DNA of 64,000 nt from JBJEDU01 sp051872395 (GTDB lineage Bacteria; Bacillota_I; Bacilli_A; RFN20; CAG-826), in NCBI GenBank assembly GCA_051872395.1, contig JBJEDU010000032.1, positions 1-64,000 of the forward strand. Reading direction: 5' to 3'. Position 1 is the stretch's first letter, and every line of letters begins with the position of its first letter. The position numbers and the translations under genes are program-made. Shown here piece after piece: positions 18,017 through 25,923 of this stretch. The notes under the pieces were generated by a model. The model had not been told where the DNA came from, searched no databases, and saw nothing but the letters and a program-made list of their open reading frames with translations.

Positions 18017-18023
18017 ATCAAAT

Positions 18024-19316
18024 ATGATTGAGCTTAAAAATTTAGAAATTTCCAAATCAAAAAAGAAGAATGATAAAGTTAACGTTATGTTCCCTTTAGG
18101 AATATATTATTTAGATTCTTATAGTAAACATATTTTCTCTTTTCTTTTATTCGATAAGGAATTAGAACAAGTTAAAGGTCAATTATTAGTTGATGATGTC
18201 GATTTATTTAGTAGCGAAGATTCTACTTTCTTTTCTTTAAAAATCAACTCTAAATTTGGTTCTTTTTATTCCTTTTTTGTAGTTGATAAAAACGACAAAG
18301 AAAATCAAAGAGCAGAGATTATTAATGCTTTTCAAGCATTGAAAGATTTGCCTCATGAAAACGAAGAACAAATCAAAGAAAAGATTTTAGCGTTATTTAA
18401 TTTATATGTTGAGAAAAACGCGAAATATATTTGTGTTGATTTTAATGAAGTAGCGAATAAAGAACATGAAAATATCATTATTGAAAACATGACTGATTTC
18501 CAAGAAAAATTAACTTTCATTTGTTTGAAAAGGAAAGTCATTATAAAAGAGGATGAAATTAAAAAAGATAATTCTTCTATTAAATCTAATGAAGAAGATG
18601 AACTAATAGAAGAAAATTATTCAAATGAAGAGGTTAATAAAGAGAATGTTGAAACTCAAGCAAATGTCACCTCTTTAAATTTCAAAGGAATGGAAGATCA
18701 TGTTGAAATCGATAAAAAAGAAACCGCGCCTCTATTAGAATTTGATACTTTTAATATTGGATTTATTGCTGAAGAAAAGGAAAATAAACCAAGCGAAAAG
18801 AAGAAAAAGAAAAATATTACTAAACCAATAAAAAAATTCGTTGGTTTCTTCAATAGAAATGTTCTTGTTAGTGTATTAATTTCTTTTGCTTGTTTACTTA
18901 TCGTTTTGTTCTCTATGCTTTTAATCTATTCGTTTAAACATAGTAAATTGTTTGATTCTATCTTAATTTTATTAGTGACAATCATATCATTCTCTGTTTC
19001 TACTTTCATACAAGTATCTTCTTTTGACTTTTTAAAAGGGAAACCGATTAAAATGCAAAAAGAAAAATATGTCTACACTTTAGTGCTCATTGAATTATCA
19101 ACGTTTGTCGGTATTGCTTTAGGCTATGGTATATTTGCGTTATTTTATAATTTAAATTTCTTGTTAGATAGCGAAAAATATATTGCCGTTTATTCAATTG
19201 TCGCTATCATTTTATCTATTGTTGCCTTTATTGTTCCTTTACTTGCTCCAATCGTGTTAAAGATTGCAAAAAAGGTTAAATTATTTTTTACAAGCGCAGG
19301 TATTAAAAATAAATAG
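18024..19316 (+). CDS. Unknown protein with cytosolic N-terminal part and C-terminal four-helix membrane domain
   Basis: 430 residues. Residues 1-175 are soluble and beta-rich; 176-270 are a charged, Glu/Lys/Asn-rich linker ending in a lysine cluster; four hydrophobic helices follow at about 287-310, 315-338, 352-378 and 390-418. No known family is recognised. It has its own promoter and its last 14 bp overlap the convergent licA-like gene. Confidence 0.7.
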   Translation: MIELKNLEISKSKKKNDKVNVMFPLGIYYLDSYSKHIFSFLLFDKELEQVKGQLLVDDVDLFSSEDSTFFSLKINSKFGSFYSFFVVDKNDKENQRAEIINAFQALKDLPHENEEQIKEKILALFNLYVEKNAKYICVDFNEVANKEHENIIIENMTDFQEKLTFICLKRKVIIKEDEIKKDNSSIKSNEEDELIEENYSNEEVNKENVETQANVTSLNFKGMEDHVEIDKKETAPLLEFDTFNIGFIAEEKENKPSEKKKKKNITKPIKKFVGFFNRNVLVSVLISFACLLIVLFSMLLIYSFKHSKLFDSILILLVTIISFSVSTFIQVSSFDFLKGKPIKMQKEKYVYTLVLIELSTFVGIALGYGIFALFYNLNFLLDSEKYIAVYSIVAIILSIVAFIVPLLAPIVLKIAKKVKLFFTSAGIKNK

Positions 19317-20169
19317 ATACTGCTTTATATGCATCAGTCGCTAAATCGATGAAATGCTTCGCTACTTCCTTGAAGTTGTAGCCGTGGATTTCGCCTTCTT
19401 TATTAAAGTGTTTAAATTCCGCTAAAAAGGCCCATTGTAAGGCGATAGCGATTCTAAATAAATAGAACTTAATTTTTTTATTATCATCTAATTCATCTTG
19501 ATAATATGCTTCTAATAATTTTTCACCATCGATTAATTTATCGTTGGCAAAACACGCTATATCGTAGAGTGGATCATTTTTCATCATAAATTCAAAATCA
19601 ATTAATAAATATTGATTGTCATCTGATAAAACTATATTACTTTTTTGTAAATCGTTATGAGATAATACTTTCTCTCCGTTTTCTAATAAACTTCTTTTAG
19701 AAAAAATAAATTTTTCTAATTCTAATAATTTAGTGTCGTATTTTAAATTATTTTTTATCCCTAATTGATGATAGTCAGTAATTTGTTTAAATATATCGTA
19801 AGTAAGATTTACTCCGTCAGTGGAAACTCGATGGAGTTTTTTTAAAGATTCCGCTAAAGCGGAAATATCAATTTCTTCATCCTTTAAAAAATTTAAAGAA
19901 GTTCCTTCGATGAATTCATTAATTTTAATTCCTGTCTCAACATCAAAATATATATTTTTGCTAGTTAATCCTGCTTCATAAACTTTTCTTTGAACAAGTT
20001 TTTCATTGTCACGGTCCACTAAATCATTTGAACCTTTTCCAGGAATATAAATAATATATCTTTTATTATTTGATGAAACTAAATATGATTCATTCATCAT
20101 TCCACCAAATATTCTTTTCTCTATTTTATATTCATTAAAGACTTTATTTAATATTGTAGTTTCTTTCAT
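19303..20169 (-). CDS. Choline/ethanolamine kinase-like protein (LicA / APH fold)
   Basis: 288 residues. Kinase motifs of the aminoglycoside phosphotransferase fold: catalytic-loop LSHNDLQKSNIV and metal-binding LLIDFEF with NDPLYDIACF, characteristic of LicA and eukaryotic choline kinases. Probable role: phosphorylation of choline or a related amino-alcohol for surface decoration. A licD-family gene lies 34 kb away. A leader with a small reading frame and terminator precedes it. Another small-molecule kinase is possible. Confidence 0.78.
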   Translation of the reverse strand: MKETTILNKVFNEYKIEKRIFGGMMNESYLVSSNNKRYIIYIPGKGSNDLVDRDNEKLVQRKVYEAGLTSKNIYFDVETGIKINEFIEGTSLNFLKDEEIDISALAESLKKLHRVSTDGVNLTYDIFKQITDYHQLGIKNNLKYDTKLLELEKFIFSKRSLLENGEKVLSHNDLQKSNIVLSDDNQYLLIDFEFMMKNDPLYDIACFANDKLIDGEKLLEAYYQDELDDNKKIKFYLFRIAIALQWAFLAEFKHFNKEGEIHGYNFKEVAKHFIDLATDAYKAVSIYF

Positions 20170-20201
20170 ATTTTTCTCACTTTTCTCTCTTTTCAGATAT
20201 T

Positions 20202-20233
20202 AAAAAACCTAGATTTATCTAGGAGATTTTTTA
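20202..20233 (-). terminator. Terminator/attenuator hairpin upstream of the licA-like gene
   Basis: CCTAGAT and ATCTAGG form a 7-bp perfect stem with a 2-nt loop, with A and T runs on both sides. On the minus strand it lies 33 nt before the licA-like start, so it ends a leader transcript rather than a full gene. See the small reading frame entering it. Confidence 0.65.
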
Positions 20234-20268
20234 TTATTGCTTAGAATAAGTTTAAAGTGATTTAGCAT
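20215..20268 (-). CDS. Possible 17-residue leader peptide before the licA-like gene
   Basis: ATG preceded by AGAGAG (4 nt gap) opens a 17-codon frame with several Lys and Asn codons late in the peptide; its TAA lies in the loop of the terminator hairpin, and its last codons form the 5' arm. This is the geometry of translation-controlled attenuation. A frame this short can arise by chance in AT-rich DNA. Confidence 0.3.
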   Translation of the reverse strand: MLNHFKLILSNNKKSPR

Positions 20269-20352
20269 TTCACTCTCTTTTTTATAACCCAAGCAGTATT
20301 TATAATGTCATATTTAATTATGCATTTCAATAAAAAATGTCTAGCATAAAAT

Positions 20353-20381
20353 AAAAAACCTCGATGTAATCGAGGGATTTT
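20353..20381 (-). terminator. Terminator of the minus-strand five-tRNA operon
   Basis: CCTCGAT/ATCGAGG stem with a 3-nt loop and a T run on the minus strand, 7 nt past tRNA-Leu. Confidence 0.85.
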
Positions 20382-20387
20382 TAATAG

Positions 20388-20476
20388 TGGTGCCCGGAAC
20401 CGGAATCGAACCGGTATGGAATTTTACTTCCGCAGGATTTTAAGTCCTGTGCGTCTACCTATTCCGCCACCCGGGC
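20388..20476 (-). tRNA. tRNA-Leu (anticodon TAA)
   Basis: 89-nt class II tRNA with acceptor GCCCGGG/TCCGGGC, anticodon loop CTTAAAA, a long variable arm and encoded CCA. Last member of the five-tRNA operon. Confidence 0.96.
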
Positions 20477-20487
20477 ATAGACGATTT

Positions 20488-20563
20488 TGGTCTCCCGTAG
20501 AAGATTCGAACTTCTGACCCCTTGATTAAAAGTCAAGTGCTCTACCGACTGAGCTAACGGGAG
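20488..20563 (-). tRNA. tRNA-Lys (anticodon TTT)
   Basis: 76-nt cloverleaf, acceptor CTCCCGT/ACGGGAG, anticodon stem CTTGA/TCAAG with loop CTTTTAA, encoded CCA. Confidence 0.97.
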
Positions 20564-20572
20564 GAATAACAT

Positions 20573-20648
20573 TGGCTGGGGTGGGTGGGATCGAACCACC
20601 GAGATGACAGAGTCAAAGTCTGTTGCCTTACCTCTTGGCTACACCCCA
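20573..20648 (-). tRNA. tRNA-Gln (anticodon TTG)
   Basis: 76-nt cloverleaf, acceptor TGGGGTG/CACCCCA, anticodon stem ACAGA/TCTGT with loop CTTTGAC, encoded CCA. Second Gln isoacceptor in the window. Confidence 0.96.
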
Positions 20649-20656
20649 ACAAGGTT

Positions 20657-20740
20657 TGGTGGAGGGGGGCAGATTCGAACCGCCGAACCCGAAGGAGCTG
20701 ATTTACAGTCAGCCGCGTTTAGCCTCTTCGCTACCCCTCC
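20657..20740 (-). tRNA. tRNA-Tyr (anticodon GTA)
   Basis: 84-nt class II tRNA, anticodon stem GCTGA/TCAGC with loop CTGTAAA, variable arm, encoded CCA. Confidence 0.96.
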
Positions 20741-20768
20741 AAATAGAACTTCCGTATAAGAGCATTAC

Positions 20769-20844
20769 TGGTGGATGCTGAGGGGCTCGAACCCCCGACC
20801 TCCGCCGTGTAAAGGCGATGCTCTCCCAGCTGAGCTAAGCATCC
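20769..20844 (-). tRNA. tRNA-Val (anticodon TAC)
   Basis: 76-nt cloverleaf, acceptor GGATGCT/AGCATCC, anticodon loop TTTACAC, encoded CCA. First gene of the operon, 22 nt after the -10 box. Confidence 0.96.
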
Positions 20845-20866
20845 GCGGTCTCATATACGCTCAATT

Positions 20867-20896
20867 ACTATATCACTTTATTAAAGATGTAGTCAA
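20867..20896 (-). promoter_or_regulatory. Promoter of the Val-Tyr-Gln-Lys-Leu tRNA operon
   Basis: On the minus strand TTGACT, 18 nt, TATAGT lies just upstream of tRNA-Val. Confidence 0.75.
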
Positions 20897-20946
20897 TTAA
20901 AATTTTACATGTTTTTTGAAAAAAACCGCAGGTAAGAATTTTTTAA

Positions 20947-22230
20947 TTAATATCCTTTCTTTCCAAGAAGGTGAAACATGTTCTTTTTGTATATTTCAAC
21001 TCCTGGTTGATTGAATGGATTTATGTCTAATAAATATGCACTCATCGCACATGCTCTCATAAAGAAATAGAAGAAATGACCGAGATTTTTAGCGTTCATT
21101 TTGTCTAATTCGATAACATTGACTGGAACGTTGCCATCTTCTTTATGGGCTTTTAATGTTCCTTCAAATGCTTTTTTATTAACAAAAGATAATTTTTTGC
21201 CTTCGAGATAATTTAATCCATCTAAGTTTTCTTCATCGTGAGGAATTAAAACATCAGTGTCAGTATCATTCACAAAAGTTACTGTTTCAAATAATAGTGG
21301 AGTTCCATCTTGGATGAATTGACCTAAGGAATGTAAATCAGTGGAAAATGTCGCGCTTGTTGGATATAAACCTTTATGTTCTTTTCCTTCACTTTCACCG
21401 AATAATTGTTTGAGCCATTCGCTTAAGGCTGAATATTGAAGTTCATAAAACACAAACATTTCAAGTGGTTTGTTATTTCGATACATATAATCTCTAGTAC
21501 AAGCATATTGATAGCATGGATTAGTGGCTAAGTCATCATTGTTATATAATTTACAGGCTTCTTTTGCTCCTTCCATTAATTCGTCAATATTGATTCCAGC
21601 GACGGCAAGTGGAAATAAACCAACAGCAGTTAAAACAGAATATCGCCCACCAACATCATCTGGAAGAACATATGTTTGATAGCCTTCATTAGTTGATAAT
21701 TGTTTTAAGGCTCCTTTTTCTTTGTCAGTTGTAGCAAAGATGGCTTTTCTGGCTTCTTCTTTACCAACTTTATCTTCTAATAATTGTTTAAATAATCTAA
21801 AAGAAATGCTCGTTTCAGTAGTGGTGCCACTTTTTGAGATGACATTAATGGCAAATTTTTTATCTTTTACATATTCTAATATTTGATAAATGTAATTTGG
21901 AGAAAAGGTATTTCCAACGAAAATTATTTCGATATCATCTTTCTTTTTTAATCCATTTAAAGCATCGATTGCACATTTAGCGCCTAGATAAGATCCTCCA
22001 ATCCCAGCAACAATTAATACTTCAAAATTTTCTCTAACATATTTGGCATCTTTTTTGATTTGTTCAAATTCTTTTTTATCATAATTATTTGGTAATTCCG
22101 CCCAGCCTAAATAATCATTACCTGCTAAAGAGCGATTATTGATTCCTTGATTGATTGTTTTAACTTTATCTTTGTATGATTCAATTATCTTTTTAATTTC
22201 GACTGCGTTTTCTAAATTAACTTTAAACAT
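20947..22230 (-). CDS. pgi: Glucose-6-phosphate isomerase
   Basis: 427 residues; interconverts glucose 6-phosphate and fructose 6-phosphate. Sugar-phosphate isomerase motifs: GIGGSYLGAKCAIDAL, SKSGTTTET, GGRYSVLTAVGLFPLAV and the late NPFNQPGVEIYKK. It starts 1 nt after the stop of the S1-domain gene, with AAGGAGA 12 nt upstream of the ATG, so the two form an operon. Confidence 0.97.
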   Translation of the reverse strand: MFKVNLENAVEIKKIIESYKDKVKTINQGINNRSLAGNDYLGWAELPNNYDKKEFEQIKKDAKYVRENFEVLIVAGIGGSYLGAKCAIDALNGLKKKDDIEIIFVGNTFSPNYIYQILEYVKDKKFAINVISKSGTTTETSISFRLFKQLLEDKVGKEEARKAIFATTDKEKGALKQLSTNEGYQTYVLPDDVGGRYSVLTAVGLFPLAVAGINIDELMEGAKEACKLYNNDDLATNPCYQYACTRDYMYRNNKPLEMFVFYELQYSALSEWLKQLFGESEGKEHKGLYPTSATFSTDLHSLGQFIQDGTPLLFETVTFVNDTDTDVLIPHDEENLDGLNYLEGKKLSFVNKKAFEGTLKAHKEDGNVPVNVIELDKMNAKNLGHFFYFFMRACAMSAYLLDINPFNQPGVEIYKKNMFHLLGKKGY

Positions 22231-22231
22231 A

Positions 22232-22609
22232 TTATTTGTTTTTCTCCTTATTAGCTTCTTCTAAAGTATTGTTGATCCAAGTATCTAAATTATTTTGTAA
22301 AGGTAAAAAGTCATCATCTTCACATTCAAATTTTTTTCTTCTTGAATTTTTATGAGTGGAATATTGTTCTTCTTTTGGAACTTGTTTTAATGAAACTCTC
22401 ATAAATCCGTTTTTTTCATCAATAGAAATGATTTTGACTTTGATTTCATCACCTTTTGAGGCAAATTTTTCTATATCTTTAATAAAACCATTACCTAGTT
22501 CGGATATATGTAAAAGACCACAGATGCCATCATCAAATTTCATGAAGATGGCGTATGGTTTAACATCGCTAACACTTCCTTGAACTATATCGCCAATTTG
22601 ATATTTCAT
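22232..22609 (-). CDS. S1-domain RNA-binding protein (YugI/CvfD/GSP13-like)
   Basis: 125 residues: an S1 OB-fold (about 1-75; GDIVQGSVSDVKPYAIFMKF, GLLHISEL, VSLKQV) with a charged tail. Relatives bind the ribosome or mRNA and act in stress response. From memory, a similar gene lies near pgi in Bacillus, which agrees with this order. Its ATG is 9 nt after a TATTAT box and lacks a ribosome site, another possible leaderless start. Confidence 0.85.
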   Translation of the reverse strand: MKYQIGDIVQGSVSDVKPYAIFMKFDDGICGLLHISELGNGFIKDIEKFASKGDEIKVKIISIDEKNGFMRVSLKQVPKEEQYSTHKNSRRKKFECEDDDFLPLQNNLDTWINNTLEEANKEKNK

Positions 22610-22654
22610 ACCGTGTATATAATAAAACTTTTATTATAAATGTTTAACAAAAAG

Positions 22655-23485
22655 TTATTTTTTTGCTAAAGAAATTTCCTTTTTATCAATTTCTTCTTGA
22701 AGTGCGACAGAATCGATAATTAGTTTGACTACTTTTTCTAAATCTGAATTTGTGCTGTAGTCGGCTTTACAAATGAAATTAACCCTTCCATCTGTGTATA
22801 TTTGTTTTACCCTATCACTTTCTTTTTCAGGATAGACAGCGATAGATCGTCCTCCATTTTGTTTGACTAAAGTCATACAAGCAATATCAGTCATTCCATC
22901 TCCTAAATATATAATATTTCGGTAAGGAATTCTTAATCCTGGTGTTTTCTTATTTACTGAATTGTCGTCGGTTATATCGACAACCCCTTTTGCGATTCTA
23001 AAGAAAAATTGAGTTTTTTGAGTGTAATTTATCGCTAATTTTGGCCAAGCAGGTTCGCCGTTTTCATCATAGTAATATTCACATCCAAATACTGCAGTAA
23101 ATTCATTAAATATTTGGCTTCCTTCAACTATTTCTTTTGTCCCAGAACTAACCAAATAATGTTCGACAGTTACACCTTTTTCTTTTCCATATTCATTGAT
23201 TCTTTTAAACCAAGTAGTGACACCTGGAAAAAATTTGATGTTCTTTCCACATTCTCTTAGATATTCTCTTGTCAATTTAATTCCTTTGTCTTTGGCCATT
23301 TTAACCATCATATACATGTATGATAAAATTCTTTCCACACCTTCTTTTTCGGTGAAGACACTTGTTTCACCCCAGAATTCTTGTGGTGTTAATCCTAAAC
23401 TTGGAATAAATGAATAATTTTGCATGTCGGTCGTTGATAACGTTTTATCAAAATCGTACATGATTGCTACTATACTTTTTCCCAT
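22655..23485 (-). CDS. HAD-superfamily phosphatase (phosphoserine phosphatase-like)
   Basis: 276 residues. Motif I DFDKTLS with nucleophile D11 and D13; motif II SSGT; motif IV YLGDGMTDIACM. The helical cap region between motifs I and II is long. Substrate unknown. A GAGG ribosome site precedes the ATG. It is a monocistronic-looking gene divergent from the LemA-like gene. Confidence 0.83.
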   Translation of the reverse strand: MGKSIVAIMYDFDKTLSTTDMQNYSFIPSLGLTPQEFWGETSVFTEKEGVERILSYMYMMVKMAKDKGIKLTREYLRECGKNIKFFPGVTTWFKRINEYGKEKGVTVEHYLVSSGTKEIVEGSQIFNEFTAVFGCEYYYDENGEPAWPKLAINYTQKTQFFFRIAKGVVDITDDNSVNKKTPGLRIPYRNIIYLGDGMTDIACMTLVKQNGGRSIAVYPEKESDRVKQIYTDGRVNFICKADYSTNSDLEKVVKLIIDSVALQEEIDKKEISLAKK

Positions 23486-23570
23486 AATTAACCTCGCTTT
23501 TTATTATCTCATAATTATTGAAATTTAGTCAAATATAATGAATTTCTTCTATGAAGAATTCAATATAGGG

Positions 23571-23598
23571 TTGAAAAAATTATTTTCAAATGTAGAAT
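23571..23598 (+). promoter_or_regulatory. Promoter of the LemA-like gene; leaderless
   Basis: TTGAAA, 16 nt, TAGAAT; the -10 ends 6 nt before the ATG, so the expected transcript begins at or next to the start codon. Confidence 0.65.
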
Positions 23599-23604
23599 AA
23601 AGTT

Positions 23605-24141
23605 ATGTTAATTTTAAATGCTGTTTTAACTTGGACTATTATCATTATACTTATTGTGCTTGTTGGATTTTTTATTTTGAATGTTTTAATTGGTGCGACT
23701 TTTTATTCTATTTTTTATCACAAATTAAAAAAGGGAAGAAGAGCAATCACAATTATTATTCAAGCAAAATATGATTTGATTTCTAAAATTATTGAGCTTT
23801 TAGAAAATAGAATAGATATTTCCAATATTAAATCTCTATTTAATGAAATTGATGTTGCATCTTTTAGAAAAGTTGAAAAAGAAGATTTTAAAGTTTCAAA
23901 AGATAATTTGGCAATTATTAAAAATGAGTTATTTAAAGTTATTAAAGAAAATAAAGAATTATCTGAAGATGAAGAAATTTCGCTATTAGTTTCTAACATT
24001 ATTGAGAATGATAATTGTTATCGTAGTCAAATTGTAACTTATAATTCTAATATTCAAGGATACAGTTACTGGATAAAGTTTTTACCAAGCCGATTTATTT
24101 TTAAATTTGCGAAGATTAAAGCAAAAACTCCTCTTTCATAA
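23605..24141 (+). CDS. LemA-like membrane-anchored protein
   Basis: 178 residues. One N-terminal membrane helix (about 7-32), then a helical region ending in YNSNIQGYSYWIKFLPSRFI, which matches the conserved end of LemA-family proteins. The function of LemA is unclear. The start directly follows a promoter and lacks a ribosome site. A terminator follows. Confidence 0.7.
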   Translation: MLILNAVLTWTIIIILIVLVGFFILNVLIGATFYSIFYHKLKKGRRAITIIIQAKYDLISKIIELLENRIDISNIKSLFNEIDVASFRKVEKEDFKVSKDNLAIIKNELFKVIKENKELSEDEEISLLVSNIIENDNCYRSQIVTYNSNIQGYSYWIKFLPSRFIFKFAKIKAKTPLS

Positions 24142-24182
24142 TGTATTTTGCTTTCTTAATATTTAAATATTAAATATAATAT

Positions 24183-24218
24183 ATCTCGGAGAATAACTTC
24201 TTCGAGATTTTATTTCTC
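24183..24218 (+). terminator. Terminator after the LemA-like gene
   Basis: ATCTCGGAGAA pairs with TTCTTCGAGAT (one G-T), then TTTTATTT. Confidence 0.8.
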
Positions 24219-24246
24219 TTAATAAAATTTATAAATTATAGAAAAG

Positions 24247-24295
24247 AAAGGAGTATTATTCAAATAACATTTGTTATTTAAATAAAAGAAAAGAT
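24247..24295 (+). promoter_or_regulatory. gpmI leader: Shine-Dalgarno separated from ATG by a hairpin
   Basis: AAAGGAG (24247-24253) is 42 nt from the ATG. Between them is an AT-rich hairpin: AAATAACA/TGTTATTT plus TTATT/AATAA, spanning 24256-24285. With the hairpin folded, the effective spacing is about 12 nt. Confidence 0.5.
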
Positions 24296-25900
24296 ATGAA
24301 TAAAAAACCTATTATTTTATGTATTATGGATGGTTATGGTTTAAGAGCGTCACCTCATGGCAATGGAGTCACTCAAGCAAAAAAACCAAACCTCGATAAG
24401 TTCTTCAATAAATATGCTTTTACAATGATAAACGCTAGTGGGGAATATGTTGGACTTCCAGATGGACAAATGGGTAATTCTGAAGTTGGTCATATGAATA
24501 TTGGCGCGGGTCGAATTGTTTATCAATCATTGACTCTAATTAATAAAGCTATTAAGGAAGGAACATTTTTTGATAACAAAGAATATAAAGCCGCGATTGA
24601 AAATGTCAAAAAGAACAAAAGTAAATTGCATATTATGGCTTTAATGAGTGATGGTGGTGTCCATTCCCATATTCGTCACGTTTTAGCGATGATTGAAATG
24701 GCCAAAAAAGAAGGTCTTGATGATGTTTATATTCATTGCTTTATGGATGGAAGAGATGTCGATCCTCAAGCAGGTGTTAAATACATCGATATGATTCAAG
24801 CAAAAATTGATGAACTTCACTTTGGTAAAATCGCTGATATCGGTGGTAGATATTGGGGCATGGATCGAGATAAGAACATGGACCGAGTTGATGTGGCATA
24901 TCGCGTAATGGTAGATCATGATGGTCCTTCATTTACTGATTATCACCAATTTTTCGTAGATCAATATGCCTATTTACCAACGATCGGAAAAGATCCAAGT
25001 GATGAATTTATCATTCCGCATTATAATGCGAATGTCGATGGTAGAATCCAAGATAATGATTCAGTCATTTTCATGAATTATCGTCCAGATCGTGCGATTC
25101 AAATTTCTACTTTATTGACGAATCCTTTATTTTATAAAAACCCACCTTTAAAAGAAGATAAAACCCCAGCATTTAAAGCGTATGAACCTGAACACAAATT
25201 AAAAAATATTCACTATGTTTGTACAATGAAATACGCAGATAGTGTGAAAGGTCATATCGCTTTCGAACTTCCTAAATTAACAAATATTTTAGGAACCTAT
25301 TTAGCAGATAATGGTTACTCTCAATTGCGTATTGCTGAAACAGAAAAATACGCGCATGTTACTTTCTTCTTTGATGGCACAATGAATTTTGATGGTGTTG
25401 AAAGACCAGAACTTAAAAATTCAAAGAGAATTTTGATTAATTCACCAAAAGTTGCGACTTATGATTTAAAACCAGAAATGAGTGCTCATGAAGTTTTATC
25501 TGCCTTATTAACTGAACTTAATAAAGATTATTTAGATGTCGTTATTTTGAACTTCGCTAATTGTGATATGGTTGGTCATACTGCCGTTAACGATGCGGTT
25601 GTTAAAGCTGTGGAAACTGTTGATTACTGCGTTGGTAAAATTATTGATTGGTGCGAAGAAAATAATGGCACATTATTAATTACTGCGGACCACGGAAACG
25701 CTGAAGAATTTTTAGATGATGAAAATCGTCCATTTACTGCCCATACAACAAATTTAGTCCCTTTTGCTATCAATAGAACTGATATCAAATTAATGAAAAA
25801 AGGTGGCAAACTCGCTAATATCGCTCCAACAATATTAGATTTATTAGGTTTAAAGAAACCTGTGGAAATGGATGAAGAATCTCTCATTATTCACGAATAA
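24296..25900 (+). CDS. gpmI: 2,3-bisphosphoglycerate-independent phosphoglycerate mutase
   Basis: 534 residues, alkaline-phosphatase superfamily; converts 3-phosphoglycerate to 2-phosphoglycerate with two Mn2+. First metal site IMDGYG (10-15); catalytic S62 in GQMGNSEVGH; DGRDVDP; YRPDRAIQ; second metal site FANCDMVGHT and ADHGNAEEF. The start is supported by the conserved N-terminus, yet the only strong ribosome site is far upstream behind a hairpin. Confidence 0.97.
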   Translation: MNKKPIILCIMDGYGLRASPHGNGVTQAKKPNLDKFFNKYAFTMINASGEYVGLPDGQMGNSEVGHMNIGAGRIVYQSLTLINKAIKEGTFFDNKEYKAAIENVKKNKSKLHIMALMSDGGVHSHIRHVLAMIEMAKKEGLDDVYIHCFMDGRDVDPQAGVKYIDMIQAKIDELHFGKIADIGGRYWGMDRDKNMDRVDVAYRVMVDHDGPSFTDYHQFFVDQYAYLPTIGKDPSDEFIIPHYNANVDGRIQDNDSVIFMNYRPDRAIQISTLLTNPLFYKNPPLKEDKTPAFKAYEPEHKLKNIHYVCTMKYADSVKGHIAFELPKLTNILGTYLADNGYSQLRIAETEKYAHVTFFFDGTMNFDGVERPELKNSKRILINSPKVATYDLKPEMSAHEVLSALLTELNKDYLDVVILNFANCDMVGHTAVNDAVVKAVETVDYCVGKIIDWCEENNGTLLITADHGNAEEFLDDENRPFTAHTTNLVPFAINRTDIKLMKKGGKLANIAPTILDLLGLKKPVEMDEESLIIHE

Positions 25901-25923
25901 TAGATAAGAAAGGAAAATAATAA

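Noticed and set aside
20234..20352. T-box leader before the licA-like gene
   Set aside because: No AGGGTGGNACCGCG-like T-box sequence is found in the leader on either strand.
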